Origin: Aselliscus stoliczkanus
Lineage: Eukaryota > Chordata > Mammalia > Chiroptera > Hipposideridae
DNA length: 64,000 nucleotides
Direction of reading: 5' to 3'
Assembly: GCA_033961575.1 (NCBI GenBank)
Contig: CM066735.1
Span: 92,139,449-92,203,448 of the forward strand
The notes under the pieces are model-generated. The model did no database searches and was not told the DNA's origin. It saw nothing but the letters and a program-made list of their open reading frames with translations. Below are positions 33,354 through 45,084 of the stretch, piece by piece; the first letter of the stretch is position 1; every line of letters begins with the position of its first letter. The translations under genes were made by a program, and so were the position numbers.

Positions 33354-34825
33354 TTAATGTTGCTCCCACCCTATGAATTGTGACCAGGAGCAGAATTCTG
33401 TACCAATTCCCCTTATTGCTGTTTCAAAGCAGGTCTCTTTGGTTATGTACAATTTTCTACAGGAATCACACATTCAGGATATTCCAATGGGCTGTGTCGG
33501 CCGCATGGAAGGAGTGTGACAGGAGTGGAAGTTGAATGTGTTTTTCCACCTTGAATAGTCACTGACTGTCATTCATGCTCTGAGGACATTTTTAGGTTTT
33601 AAGCATGATTCATCACAATGTCTCTACCTGTCCAAGGGATGGTACCATTACTATGGTTACCTTCTGGCTGAATGGCTCTAGAGTTCCCAGCATTCTTCAT
33701 TATACACCAGCCGGAGTGCCTCTACTTGAAAATTCTAAACACACTGGAGATGCATTGGGAATTATAAGTAGAGCTAGGGAAAAAGATACAGGGAATTAAG
33801 GCAGTAAAGGATGAACTTCCCCTCGGGTGAAACATCCCAGCTCTCCAGGGCTGAGCTGGTCCTCCTCCTCCCCCTGGCTCACATCTGCATGGAATAGCTC
33901 ATGGCACAAAAGCTTTCTACACAGCAAAATGGGTTGAAAATAAGATTTTTGGGGAGAGTGATGTACCTTCTGAGGGCAATTTTCCAAAGCCGTATTCTTA
34001 TTAAGTAAGGGATCCAACAATTAGAAAGTCCCCAGTGCCCAGCTGGGTGGGGTTGTCTTTAATTCAAATTGGTGTCAGTCACCGACTATATATGGTGATG
34101 AATGAAGAGCATGGCTATTTTTAAATTTGCATCTTCTGTAGTAGATAAATGTATCCTTCTTCATTACTCTGAGGATGGAACAATGGTAAGATTTATTCCT
34201 TTTATTTTGTTGCTGTGAATTTGTTAAATATATTCTGTTATTGGATAAAATTATTTTTGAGGACAGGTAAATACCTTATATCTTATTCTAATTTGTATGA
34301 GATCTTGGCAAGAAAGTTACAGAAAACAACAGGTTTCAGTGAGAATGTAACCATAGTACACTATATACCATGTAGTAACACATATACCATGTAGTAACAC
34401 CTATATAAGCACTATTTGTAATAGAAAACAGTAAACTTATGTTGTTAAATGCGTTACTTAAATTTCAAGCCTATGTTTCAGGCTTTGCACTTTTATTAAC
34501 AAAGGTTTTTGTTTTTTTTTAAGATTGCTAGTCACACTAGTCACTATGAAAACTGGCATCACCAAGGAGCTTGCAGGCGTCTAACCACAAGGAGGAGCTC
34601 AAGCATCAAATTAAAAATTCACACAACTCATTAAGTGCGGTGTGGGCTCTTGGCAAGGCATTAAGGCAATATTTATTCTCATATGGAGGCAAGGTGATCT
34701 GTGGGCCTTTTGCCCAAATTCATATCACTCTGGGGCATTTATGTTGATAGGCTGGTATGTTTCAGAGTAGTTACATAATATGATAATATAGGCATAATCT
34801 ATGCCTCATCCAGCAACCAGATGGA
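33354..34825. other. No gene recognised
   Basis: Unassigned sequence. A small tandem duplication of 'ataccatgtagtaacac' lies at about 34,366-34,403. Confidence 0.35.
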
Positions 34826-34829
34826 TCTT

Positions 34830-35412
34830 GAAAAAAATGCAAATAAGATCCTGCCACTCCCTGGCTTAAAGCCTTCCAATGGCTTCTTTTCACTCTGAGA
34901 ATAAGCTGTGCTGTCTTTACCCTGGCCCCAGATGCCCTAGGTGGTCTGGTTCCCATGTCCCCTTCTGACTCCACCTTGTGCCCTTTGCCCCACAGACCTG
35001 CCGCTGTCGCCACATGCGCCTTCAGGCAGGTTCTCCCTTTCTGCCTCAAGGTCTTCAGACTTCTGGTTTCCTCTGTTCTTCCAGGCCTATGCTCGCCTGC
35101 CTCCTCCTCCTGTGGAATTTGGCTTCAATGTCACCTTCTAGAGACTTGTTTCCTGTTACCTCCCAAATGTAGGTTAGCCTGCCTTCCCCGTTCCATTACT
35201 GTCCATCGTCATGCTGTGTTCATTCTTTCTTAGCATTTATCACAAACTGTAGTTCTTTGGGCCATTTATGTGTTTCCCATTTCTTACCTTGCTTCTGTGT
35301 TTACATACAGATTAGAGGAGGAACTTTGTTTTATTACCATGCTATCCCCAGTGCCTAGCACAATTCCTGGCACGAAGTATGTGTGCAATAAATATTTGTT
35401 GAGTGAATGAGT
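34830..35412 (+). repeat. L2 LINE 3' end, long copy
   Basis: A clear L2 3' region: 'ctggcttaaagccttccaatggcttc', 'ccaggcctatgctcgcctgcc', 'gaggaggaactttgttttatta', 'ctatccccagtgcctagcacaattcctggcac' and 'gcaataaatatttgttgagtgaatgag'. Overlapping open frames of 60-90 codons are incidental. Confidence 0.88.
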
Positions 35413-36825
35413 TTTTATAACCGGAACTTATGGAACATGATTGGGCCAAGGGTAGCCCTGACATAACAGCTGTGGAAGCAGTTGTTAAAAATTAGTTTCC
35501 CATCTCAATGGCCTTTGCTCATAGTTCCAAGGGCTATTTGTTGATTCACCAACAATATACATGCTATTCCTGCTGTCCCCAAGAAGAGGCAGCAAATGCC
35601 ACACAATGAAGTCCAAGGAGCCAACAGGATAGAGTCCTAGCAATATTGCTGGACAAACAAAATTACATCTAGGCAACAAATGTCACCATCCTCCACTGCT
35701 GTCTGCATTATTTGACTTGTGGGGACATGAGCTTGTTTCTGAGACACAGTGTCTTCAGCTGGTATTTCTTTCTGGTGGTGGTGTGAGCATCATGGCTTTG
35801 AAGATGCTGATAGGACTGGCTGTCAGTGACCCCACCTGTCAAATACAACAGGATAGTTGCCTTGTTTGGAGCTGCTTTCCTTTTGCATGTCTCCCATCCT
35901 CCAGTAGCCCATCTTTGAGTAGAGGCAAGCAGGCCCTTTTAGGACTGGATTTCATGTTTGTTTGAGTGCTCACAGAAAACCCCTGGCTCTTCTAAAACCA
36001 TGTCTTAAAACTCACTAAGCTTGAGTTTCTGCCAGGTTTATTATTTTTACTAGGTATAATACATTTCACTGTTTATTTGGGTTTTGTAAAGAGTTTCTGA
36101 TTCTTTTAATAATGACCAGTAATTATTCAATCTTGCTTATTTTCTCCTTCTTTCCAGGAAACTTTTTCAAAGTAGTACATTTATTTACCAAGAAAATAAA
36201 CAGTTGCTTTCTGGAAATGTACTCATAGAAGATCCTTCAAAGAAATATACTTGATCCTTTCACAGGAAGAAAGTTGACACATTATCTGCTAGGATGATCA
36301 CTCTAAAAACCATGCTTACATATTTTAAAATTTGCAGAATAACCAAAGAAGTAAATGCTTGCATATATTTTGTTTATTACTCTCAGGATCACTTTGTCAG
36401 GATAGGGTATTAAAAATGGTATTTCTGAGAGAGTTGGGGAAAATAACTACAACTGAAATAGAGATTTGTTTTCATAGGTATAGCTTAATGGAAACAATGA
36501 TACCCAACACTACATGACCTGTTTACAAGGATGCAATGAGAGAGGATTCTTTGAATTACATGTTTTAATCTGTAACATTATGCTATATAGGATTAGGTAG
36601 TTAGTTAATGAAGGCTCATGTTAAGATGTATATTGTTTCTGGGTGATAGTAATCATAGGATGGTGACAAATTTGTGATGTTAAATATTTGTGACTAAAAG
36701 ACAGTGGCATTTGATGGGTCTTATGACTTTAGCTATTGGTGTCACTTTCACTTCCAAGTGTATATGACACTGTGTTCCAAAGTTTCTGTGGCCTTAATTC
36801 TCCATGCATCCCTGGACACACATTG
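35413..36825. other. No gene recognised
   Basis: Unassigned sequence; no known repeat or exon identified. Confidence 0.35.
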
Positions 36826-36829
36826 TTTT

Positions 36830-37258
36830 GCAATGGGACTTTGCAGCAACTGCCCTTAGGAGGTAGAGTCTATTTCTCCCCACCCCCTCTTTGAATCTGG
36901 GCTCATCTCATTGCTTAGTTTGTCTAGCAGAATGTGGTTGAAATGACATTATGTTAAGTCTTAAGTCTAGACCTCAAGAAGCCTTTATATTTCTGCTCAT
37001 GCTGGTATCCCTTTTCCTCCACCATGAACAAGCCTGGGCTAGCCTGATGGAAGGCGACAGATCATTTGTATCAGAGCTGAGTCATCCCAGCTGAGGATAT
37101 CCTAGCCCAGCCAGCTCCTAGCTAACCTACCAATGACTCATTGCTGCCAAGGAACAAGTCTGGCTAAGATCAGTCAAACATGAGCCAGACTAAAAGACCT
37201 TCCTGGTTAATTTGTAGAAGCATGAGCAATAATAAGTTGTTATTGTTTAAAGATGCTT
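36830..37258 (+). mobile_element. MaLR/MLT1-like LTR, SINE at its 3' end
   Basis: 'aatgggactttgcagcaac', 'ctctttgaatctgggctcatctcattgc', 'accatgaacaagcctgggctagcc', 'cagctcctagctaacctaccaatgactcattgctgcc' and 'aataagttgttattg' follow an MLT1-type LTR in sense. Confidence 0.7.
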
Positions 37259-37370
37259 AATTTTTTTTTTTTTTTTAAAGGGCAGTGTCACTGGTCCTCA
37301 TATGTGGGATCCGAACCGAGGCCTCTGGCGTCCCAAGCCAGCTCTTAACCACCGCGCACTCGGCTGGCCC
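37259..37370 (-). mobile_element. tRNA-derived SINE, short form
   Basis: T run, 'gggcagtgtcactggtcctc', 'ggatccgaaccgagg', and antisense head 'cactcggctggccc'. Flanking 'cttaattttt' on both sides looks like the TSD. Confidence 0.88.
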
Positions 37371-37384
37371 TCTTAATTTTTTTT

Positions 37385-38215
37385 TTTTTTAATTTGATAA
37401 ATATGGCATGTTACATTTTGTAAATCACAGGTGTTCAGTGTGTTACTTTGATCTATTTATCTATTGCAATATGATTGCAAGTGAAGCGGTATTTATCATA
37501 TCATATCAGTAGAGTACAATATTATTGTCTGTATTCGTTATACTGTGCATTAGACCTCTATGGCTGACTGCCACCATGATCTTTAACTCTGAAGAGGAGG
37601 AGATGGTCACTGGCAGCTCCAGGCTTCCATCTTCCCAGCTTAGCAACCATAGAGGGAAGAGCATGTCTCCGTCTCTTCATTCCAGCAAGTGTTCTATAGC
37701 TGACACTGCCCTGGCTTAGAACACGTGAGCTTCCTGTCCAATCACAGAGGCCAGGATGATGAAAGCTCTTGTGGCCACTTGGAAGCAGGCTGTTCAGGAC
37801 ATTTGAAACATATAGCCCGAGGTTGGAAACGAGTGATTTCTCAGAGGAAAAGTGGAGGGCTGGGCTGCAAGGAAGAGGGAAAGGATGCTGGGAAGATTAA
37901 ATAATAGTTTTCCACAACAGTATCCTTGAACATCTAGGAAGAATGTGAAACAGCAATTATTTGTACTCATTTAATATTGTCTTGATCACCTATAATCCAC
38001 TGAAAAGGGGAAAGTCAAAGACAAGGGCAAAAATGAAGGATTAAACAGACATATCTTAATTTATGATGGACAAGTATATGAAAAATTATAATCAGGGAGA
38101 AAATGATAAATGTCATGGTCTAGGCATAAATCTGGAGTTTATAAAAACCAGCAGTGACAGTGACACTTCAGAAAATATTGGAGAAGAATGCTGGCATTCT
38201 TGGCCTTCATCTAGC
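37385..38215. other. No gene recognised
   Basis: The part at 37,390-37,560 ('aatttgataaatatggcatg ... tcagtgtgttactttgatc') may be an antisense L1 3' UTR scrap; the rest is unassigned. Confidence 0.35.
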
Positions 38216-38221
38216 AGAGCT

Positions 38222-38382
38222 GAATGCCTCAGTCTTTAGTGTGCACACGACTCACCTGGTTAAAACTGCAGGTTCTGATTCAGCAGGTCCAGGGAGGAGC
38301 CCACGATTCTGCTTTGCTAATGAGCTCCTAGGTTTCTCTGATGCTACCATTCAGGGACCTTGCACTGAGCAGTAGAGCAGTG
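38222..38382. mobile_element. hAT-Charlie MITE (MER20/MER5-like)
   Basis: 'tttagtgtgcacacgactcacctgg', 'ggttctgattcagcaggtccaggg', 'gattctgctttgctaatgagctcc' and a closing 'ccttgcactgagcagtag' give the family order with one end decayed. Confidence 0.75.
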
Positions 38383-38728
38383 GAAGGTTAGGTCACTGTA
38401 CAGTTTTTACCTATCTCCTACTCCTACAGAAGAGGTATTAGCAGCTTCTTCTCTGAGACACCTGGGTAGTATTAGAATAGCGTTCTCAGTCCCCAGGGCA
38501 GCCCAGGGTGTGAGAAAGCCTGTTGGAGGGTCTCTTTTAACCATGAGGCCGTGTGGGGCAGGGTGCATGACCCTGGAATGTGAATGTTGGCAGTTTTCCT
38601 TTGTGCTGCTGCAGCACTTGCAAAAGCACATTATGCTGCTAAATGAATTATACACAGTGAGATAATCACAGGCCTCCACTGCCAATGGGCAGTTCCCACT
38701 GAAATAAATTTGAAGAGGCAGAATATTA

Positions 38729-38736
<8 letters not shown>

Positions 38737-38792
<56 letters not shown>
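38737..38792. repeat. (AT)n microsatellite, about 28 units
   Basis: A pure AT run preceded by an A run. Long perfect AT tracts can extrude cruciforms and are length-polymorphic. Confidence 0.97.
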
Positions 38793-38795
<3 letters not shown>

Positions 38796-38876
38796 CAAAC
38801 TACTGCAGGATAATGTTTAACCAGAAATATTTTCCAAATAAGACATAAAAGGATGTTTGGAGAAAGTTAATTTTTA

Positions 38877-38994
38877 TTTTATTTTATTTATTTTTTTTGA
38901 AGTTAGTGTCACTGGCCCTCATATGTGGGACCCGAACCGGGGCCGCTGGCTTTCCAAGCCAGTGCTTAACCACTGTGCCACTCGGCCGGCCCCT
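38877..38994 (-). mobile_element. tRNA-derived SINE, short form
   Basis: Antisense tail with TTTTA repeats, 'gtgtcactggccctcatatg', 'gacccgaaccggggccgctgg' and antisense head ending 'ctcggccggccc'. An exact 15-bp TSD 'gaaagttaattttta' lies at 38,862-38,876 and 38,995-39,009. Confidence 0.95.
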
Positions 38995-39009
38995 GAAAGT
39001 TAATTTTTA

Positions 39010-40145
39010 AATATCTGCTCCCACACTGTTGTATAGACTCCTCAGAAGACTGAGAATACCTTTTCTTCTCCGTCTACAGTTCTCCCTCAAGCTGTATTTG
39101 GAAAATATTGATTTGTCTCCGTGACTTGTTAAGCAGCAAATCCAACAATGTATTTTAACTTGCTTACTTGGGTTTTCATAATATGGTCATAATCAGACCC
39201 ATCTTAGAGCAGGAAGCCCAATTGTATCTAAATCGGATTCTTTTTCGAGAGTCCGATGTTACAAGAGTAAACGGTAGTACTTCTCAAAATATTCAAGGAC
39301 CAAATGATTGAGCCAAGAACTAGAAGGATGAATCAAAACAAACAAAATTATGGACGAATATAACTCCGGGAATTCAGGATATATTGCAATTTAGGACCAA
39401 GCTATTTTTCAGGAATTCATTGGTTATTTTGATGTTGAACTCATTGGTCACAAATTAGAATTTGTGGCATAGAGCAATATGTGTAAAAAATTGTTTAATA
39501 GTATTTTAGATTGTTTTCTCTAGTGTGAAAGGGATTGAAGGTATATATAACCATGATATCAACTGTTTTCCATTTTTCACCTCATTCCTAATGACAAATA
39601 TAATGCAATTGGTACAATGCACATTAGATTGTTCCAACCAACGTAATATGCTCAGCTGTAACTCACCTGATCTGCTCTTGAATCTGTTTATTTTTTGGAG
39701 TAGTGGGTGGGGGGCAGAGGAGCTATTCCATAGCTGGAAGCTTCATTACGTATGTACAAGTATGCCTGTTTGTTCCTGGCACTGGAGTGAAGTGAGAAGG
39801 CAGTGACATTGAGAAAAGAAAAAGTGATTTTGTAACTCAAGAGCTCCAGTTCCAATCCTAGAACCTTTGTTTATGATGGGTTGATATTGATGGGTTCATC
39901 TCCAGATCTTTCTCATTCAATAAAAATGCAAATCTAGCTCAGTGCTTATGGCTCACAAATGTAATTTGCAAATAGTTTCCAAATAAGGTTAAGAAAAGGA
40001 GATGGCATCTGGTCTTTATAACTAGACAAGTTACCCTGCTCAAGGAGGCCTGCAGTGACCACCCTATGTAGCACCTCCACTGTGACTCCCCTACCCCACA
40101 TTGCAGCCCTGATCTCCCTGACTGATCTATTGTTTTTTTTATAGT
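39010..40145. other. No gene recognised
   Basis: AT-rich unassigned sequence. An open frame at 39,525-39,806 (93 codons) has no known domain. Confidence 0.35.
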
Positions 40146-40149
40146 ATTT

Positions 40150-40320
40150 CTTGTCACATAATATCATTTATTTATTTATTTTACCCATTGAATGCCTCCC
40201 TCCTCTAGAATATGAGATCTATAAGAGCAGGGAGCTTTGTATGATTGTTCACTGATGTATCCTGCATGTGTGGAATAATGCCTGCCTAGCTCTTTCTAGG
40301 TTTTCAGTAAAGGAACAAGT
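40150..40320 (+). repeat. L2 LINE 3' end fragment
   Basis: 'gaatatgagatctataagagcagggagctttg', 'cactgatgtatcctgcatg', 'ataatgcctgcctagc' and 'tttcagtaaaggaac' follow the last part of L2. Confidence 0.6.
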
Positions 40321-40589
40321 TATTTTATGTATGTGTGTATGTATTTATAGCATTTAGCATTTTGTTACACCATGTTGAAATTAAAATTTGAATATAGCCA
40401 ACTACTTATACCATGTTTAAAAAACAATAAAGATGTTGTGGGATACTATCTCATACTTTTTTTTTTTTTCATCTGAAAAAAAAATTGTTTTCCCTGTTAT
40501 GGAACAAAAGAAACCACTAGGTATGATATGGATGAGACTTCATTTAGTAATAATAAAATTTTAATTTCCATATAGATCAATTAGCTTTT

Positions 40590-40790
40590 CCCAAACTGTC
40601 CAGTGAAACCATGGTACAATCAACATTTTCGGCTGGGTAATTCTTCATTGTGGGGTGCTGTCCTGTGCATTGTTAGGTGTTTAGCAGCATCCTTGGCCTC
40701 AATCTATTAGGGAGGCCCCCTCCTACCATTTCTGACAACCAAAAATGTCTCCAGACATTTCCAAATGTCCTCTGGTTAGATCTGCTTAAT
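40590..40790. mobile_element. hAT-Charlie-type MITE
   Basis: 'ggctgggtaattcttcattgtgg', 'tgctgtcctgtgcattgttagg', 'ttagcagcatccttggcc' and 'aaaaatgtctccagacatttccaaatgtcc' form the familiar order of a mammalian MITE. Outer ends are decayed. Confidence 0.7.
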
Positions 40791-40824
40791 TAAACCAATT
40801 AACCTAATTTTAAATAGGATCAAT

Positions 40825-41395
40825 GACTTGCTAATGTCCCCCTCCCCCCAAAAAAAATCATCCACAGTCTAATCCTGGGAACCTGTGAATATGTTACTTT
40901 ATATGACAAAAGGGATTTTACAGATGTGATAAAGGTTAAGGATCTTGAGATGAGATTATTTTGGATTATTTGAGTGGGCCCATTCTAATCACACAAACCT
41001 TTAAAAATGGAGAGCCTTTATAAGCTGAGCTAAGAGAGAAATGCCATTACAGAAAGAGTCAGAGAGATGTGATGTGACAAGAACTGAATCCTCTGTTTCT
41101 GGCTTTGAAGATGAAGGAAGGGGGACCCAAGCGAAGGGTGTGATGACCCCTGGAAGCTGGAAATGGCCTTCAGTTGACAGCTAGCAGGAAAACGGACCTT
41201 GGCCCTACAACTGCACAGGACGTGAGTGAGCAAGGAATAGGTCCTCTCCTCAAGCCCACAAAAGGCATGCAGTCCAGCAGACATCTTGATTAGTCTGTGT
41301 GGGATATGACCTACAGAACTGTAAGATAATACATTTGTGTGAAGTCACTAATGTTGTGGTAATTTGTTACAACAATAATAGAAAACTAACGCAAA
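40825..41395 (+). mobile_element. MaLR-type LTR
   Basis: 'cctgggaacctgtgaatatgttac', 'gggattttacagatgtgataaagg', 'aaggatcttgagatgag', 'gggcccattctaatcac', 'ctggctttgaagatgaagg', 'cagaactgtaagataataca' and 'ttgtggtaatttgttacaacaataatagaaaac'. A nearly complete LTR in sense. Confidence 0.85.
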
Positions 41396-41454
41396 TCATG
41401 CCAAAACCTTTATAAAGCAACTCTTTCCATCTTCTCATTTTATAGATATTGTCT

Positions 41455-41950
41455 AAATTGTATATGTTGAAGTCCTATCCAACCCCCTAAAACCTACAAT
41501 GGGACTATATTTGGAAATAGGGTCTTTGTTTTTTTTAATTTTTATTTTTTTAATTATTAGTTTCAGGCATACAAAACAATGCAATAGTTATCCTTTTTAT
41601 CCCCTACAAAGTGACAACCCCCCTCCCCCAATCCACTCACACCCGATATTGGATATAGGGTCTTTAAAGAGGTAATGAAGCTCATTAGAGTGGGCCCTAA
41701 TCCAGTGACTAGACTGGTATCCTTATAAGTAGAGGTGATTAGGACACAGACACGTAGAGGAGAAGGCCATGTGAAGATACCGCCAAAAGACAGTCACCTA
41801 CAAGCCAGGGAGAAAGGCCTTTAGAAGAAACTAATCCTGACAATACCTTGAACTTGGACATATAGTCTCTAGAGTTGTGAGGAAAAGTATTTCTGTTTAA
41901 GCCACCCAGTCTGTGGTAATTGATTATGGTAGCCCTAACAAACTAATACA
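41455..41950 (+). mobile_element. MaLR-type LTR interrupted by a mini-L1
   Basis: 'tatatgttgaagtcctatcc', 'gggactatatttggaaatagggtcttt', then after a 123-bp insert 'aaagaggtaatgaagctcat', 'agtgggccctaatccagtg', 'ggtatccttataag', 'ggccatgtgaagata', 'aagccacccagtctgtggtaattg' and 'ctaacaaactaatacag'. Confidence 0.88.
41527..41649 (-). mobile_element. Mini L1: last ~120 bp of a young L1, antisense
   Basis: The T-rich left end is the antisense tail. 'attagtttcaggcatacaaaacaatgcaatagttatcc' and 'cctacaaagtgacaaccccc' match, in reverse, the 3' end of the L1 at 30.3-31.3 kb. TSD 'ggaaatagggtcttt' (41,512-41,526) and 'ggatatagggtcttt' (41,650-41,664), one mismatch. Confidence 0.9.
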
Positions 41951-42055
41951 GTAGATGAGGAAACAAACTGAGAAAACACAAATCAATTTCCCTAGAACAC
42001 AGCTAGTAGAACAGAGATTAGAGTCTCAGAAGTCCATGGCCTTAATCCATACACC
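41950..42055 (-). repeat. MIR remnant, antisense
   Basis: 'gatgaggaaacaaactgag', 'aatttccctagaacacagctagtagaacagag' is the antisense MIR core, short and decayed. Confidence 0.55.
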
Positions 42056-42139
42056 AAGCGGTTCCCTTAGTTGGTCAAGATTATGGTTAGATTCAAAGGT
42101 TTCTAGCTATTGCCAATGTGTAGAAGAAAAGTCTGAGGT

Positions 42140-42312
42140 GGGTATTTAAATTATGACTGTGACTTACCAGCTGTTGTATCTTGAATGACAAACTGATTTC
42201 AGAAACTCAATTTGTTCATAAGTAAAAAATATTATTTTCTTCCCAAGATTACTTTGAAAGTTAAAAATGGATAATGAATGCAAAAGCATTTTGTATTATG
42301 CAGGACACTGCA
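42140..42312 (+). repeat. MIR remnant, sense
   Basis: 'gactgtgacttaccagctgttgtatcttg', 'gaaactcaatttgttcataag', 'attactttgaaagttaaaaatgg' resemble the 3' two-thirds of MIR. Confidence 0.5.
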
Positions 42313-42329
42313 AAGATGAGCTGCTATTA

Positions 42330-44310
42330 TTTATTTATTTTTTTATTTATTTAAACAATATTTTTATTTTTCAATTATAGTTGACATACAATATTATGTT
42401 AGTTTTGGCTGTACAACACAGCAATTAGACATTTACATAACTTATGAAATGATCATCCCAGTAAATCCAGTACCCATCTAGCCTCATACATGGTAATTAT
42501 AACACTACTGACTATAGTTCCCATGCTATATTATACATCCCCATGACTATTTTGTAAGTACCAATTTGTACCTGTTGATCTCTTCCTCCATCACCCATCT
42601 GCCCAACACTGTCCCCCAATTCAGCAACTATAAAAAGGCTCTCTGTATCTATGAGCTTGTTTCTGTTTTGTTAGTTTGTTTATCATGTTTTCTAAGTTCC
42701 ACATGTAAGTGAAACCATATGATATTTGTCTTTCTCTGTCTGACTTACTCCACTCAGCACAGTACCCTCTAAGTCCATCCATGTTGTTGCTGATGGCAAA
42801 ATTTCATTCCTTTTTATAGCTTAGTAATATTCCATTGTCTATATGTGCCACTTCTTTTTTATCCATTCATCCATTGATGGACACCCAGATTGCCTCCATA
42901 TCTTGGCTATTGTAAATAATGCTGCAATGAACATATGGATGCACCTGTCTCTTCAAAGTAGCATTTTGGATTTCTTTGGATAAATACCCAGAAGTGGGAT
43001 TACTGGATCCTTCTTTGTCTCTTATTGTAGCTTTTGTTTTAAAGTCTGTTTTGTGTGGTATAAGTATTGCTATCCCAGCTTTTTATTTTTTTTGGTTTCT
43101 ATTTTCATGAAATAACCTTTTCCATCTCTTTACTTTCAGTCTGTGTGTGTCTTTCAATCTGAAGTGGGTCGCTTTTAGGCCACATATGTAAGGGTCTTGT
43201 TTTCTTATCTATTCAGTCACCTTATGTCTTTTGATTGGAGCATTTAATCCATTTACATTTAAAGTAACTATTGATAGATATGTAGTTATTGCTACCTTTT
43301 CATATTTTTTACCTTTTTTTTTTCTTCTTCTTAAAGAAGTCCTTATATTTCTTATAATACTGGTTTTTGTGATCATGAAATTCTTTAGCTTTTTCTTGTC
43401 TGGGAAGCTCTGTATCTGTCATTTGATTTTAAATGATAGCTTTGCTGGGTTTGGGCTGCTCAGTATGTGGGGTGTGGCATGCCAAGGCCAGATGCTGCTT
43501 GCTGGGGCTTGGGAACCTCTGAGAGATTTTAAGAAGGTCTGAAGTGTGAGCTAAGATGGGCTGTTTGTATGGAAAAGCCACTAGGAGCAGCTTGGGTGAG
43601 CCTGAAAGTTGGGTTGGGCATGGTTTCAGGAATCACCAGGGCAAGGTGAACGGTGTTAGCTAGGTTGATGGAGACGCAGATACACCAGCATGTGTATGCT
43701 GGGTGGGAGAAGGGTTCAATAAGGAACAATGGCTTCTGCAAGTACTTCTATATGGAAGAAAGCTGCCCCTCTAGCCCTTGCCCTGAAGCTAGACAATTCA
43801 ATTCTTCTTCATATGTCCCTGGTGCCTTTCTAGCTGCTGCCTCAGTGCTGGAGCTCAGAGCGAGTAAGTCTGTTTGCAGGCTCTTTAAGAGGTGTGCCTA
43901 GGATTCTAGCTGCCCTCCGTCTCACTCAGCCACAATCTGATGGTTTTCACAGCCAGAAGTTATGGGGACCTCTCTTCCTGGCACTGGAACCCTGAGTTGG
44001 AGAGCCTGGTGTGGAACTGGGATCCCCACTCATCAGGGGTACCTTTGCAGCTGAGATATCCCTCCCAATTTTTGACAACCACCTGAGGGTATAGGACCAG
44101 CCCCGTTCAGCATCTTCGCCCCTCCTACCAGTCTCAAGGTGGCTTCTTCTGCATGTCCTTAGTTGTAGGACTTCTGTTCAGCTAGACTTCAGACAATTCT
44201 CAATGATGGTTGTTCTGTAGTTTAGTTGTAATTTTGATGTGGTTGTGAGAGGAGGGAATCACAGTGTTTACCTACTTTGCCATCTTGATTGGGGGTCCGT
44301 GAGGTGGTGT
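42330..44310 (-). mobile_element. Internally deleted antisense L1 (3' end + 5' end, middle missing)
   Basis: Read on the minus strand from the right: a 5' UTR-like GC-rich block (about 43,445-44,310, starting near 'gccatcttgattgggggtcc'), a short inter-ORF/ORF1-like part (about 43,310-43,440), and the ORF2 N-terminal endonuclease domain (43,013-43,275; peptide LNVNGLNAPIKRHK is readable). It then jumps directly to the ORF2 C-terminus (about 42,880-43,012; the complement of 'aatgctgcaatgaacat') and 3' UTR. About 2 kb remains of a roughly 6-kb element. Frames are broken by stops. Confidence 0.8.
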
Positions 44311-45080
44311 TATTAAACAAAAAATTGAGTGAGTATTGTTCTGGTGGCACCTGCGAGACTTCCTTTTAGGTATGTTTAGTGAACGTCCATTTTGAAACTC
44401 AAGTAACAACATATGAAGCATTCTTTAACTGAGGGGAGCAAAAATATACAAGAATCAGTATTTTCTTTCTGTGTTTCCTTCTGAAAGGCAATTCACATAT
44501 ATTTTATTGTTGGAAATTCCCAGTGGAGGCATTATCAAGTGTAGTGTTCAGAAAGCCAGTGGGAAGAACAACAGCTGTTTAAAAAAGAAGAGGAAGTGTC
44601 TACTCTGATTTAGCTTGTCTGGCTTATTATGAGATAAGAGTAAAAAACTAACAGAAAAGAACAATTTACTTGTAAAGTTAACAAGATAGCTTTCCCACAG
44701 GAGAGCAATGTGTTCTACAAGTCTATGGTTCTGTGTAATGTTCTTCCAGGGGGAAGCATTGATTGTGGTTTAAAACTCTGTAAGCTTCTCCTTTCATAAT
44801 ATCTACTCTCACAAATGATAGTTTTTGTATGTAAGATAACAGAACCTTCAAGTGGTTCAAAATGATCTACCAGCCCCATTACACTTGTTTCAACTGTGCC
44901 CTTGGGGATGGGGCTGCACAATAGCTGCCACCCTACCATCAAATACCAGATGAGGGTACATTTAGTATCAACATGGGGAGCTGACATGCTTTCTTGCAGA
45001 TCTTACCAAAATAACACTACCTACTGATTCTGGCATCAGGAAGCTATACATATGCCACTCATTTTTCTAAAATGTTCTTT
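44311..45080. other. No gene recognised
   Basis: Unassigned sequence. Confidence 0.35.
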
Positions 45081-45084
45081 CTTC

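Noticed and set aside
32919..33383. 154-codon plus-strand open frame
   Set aside because: It lies inside an antisense composite SINE with TSDs; the frame is a by-product of the GC-rich SINE body.
34366..34403. Tandem 'ataccatgtagtaacac' duplication as a regulatory repeat
   Set aside because: Only two copies of a short word; likely replication slippage.
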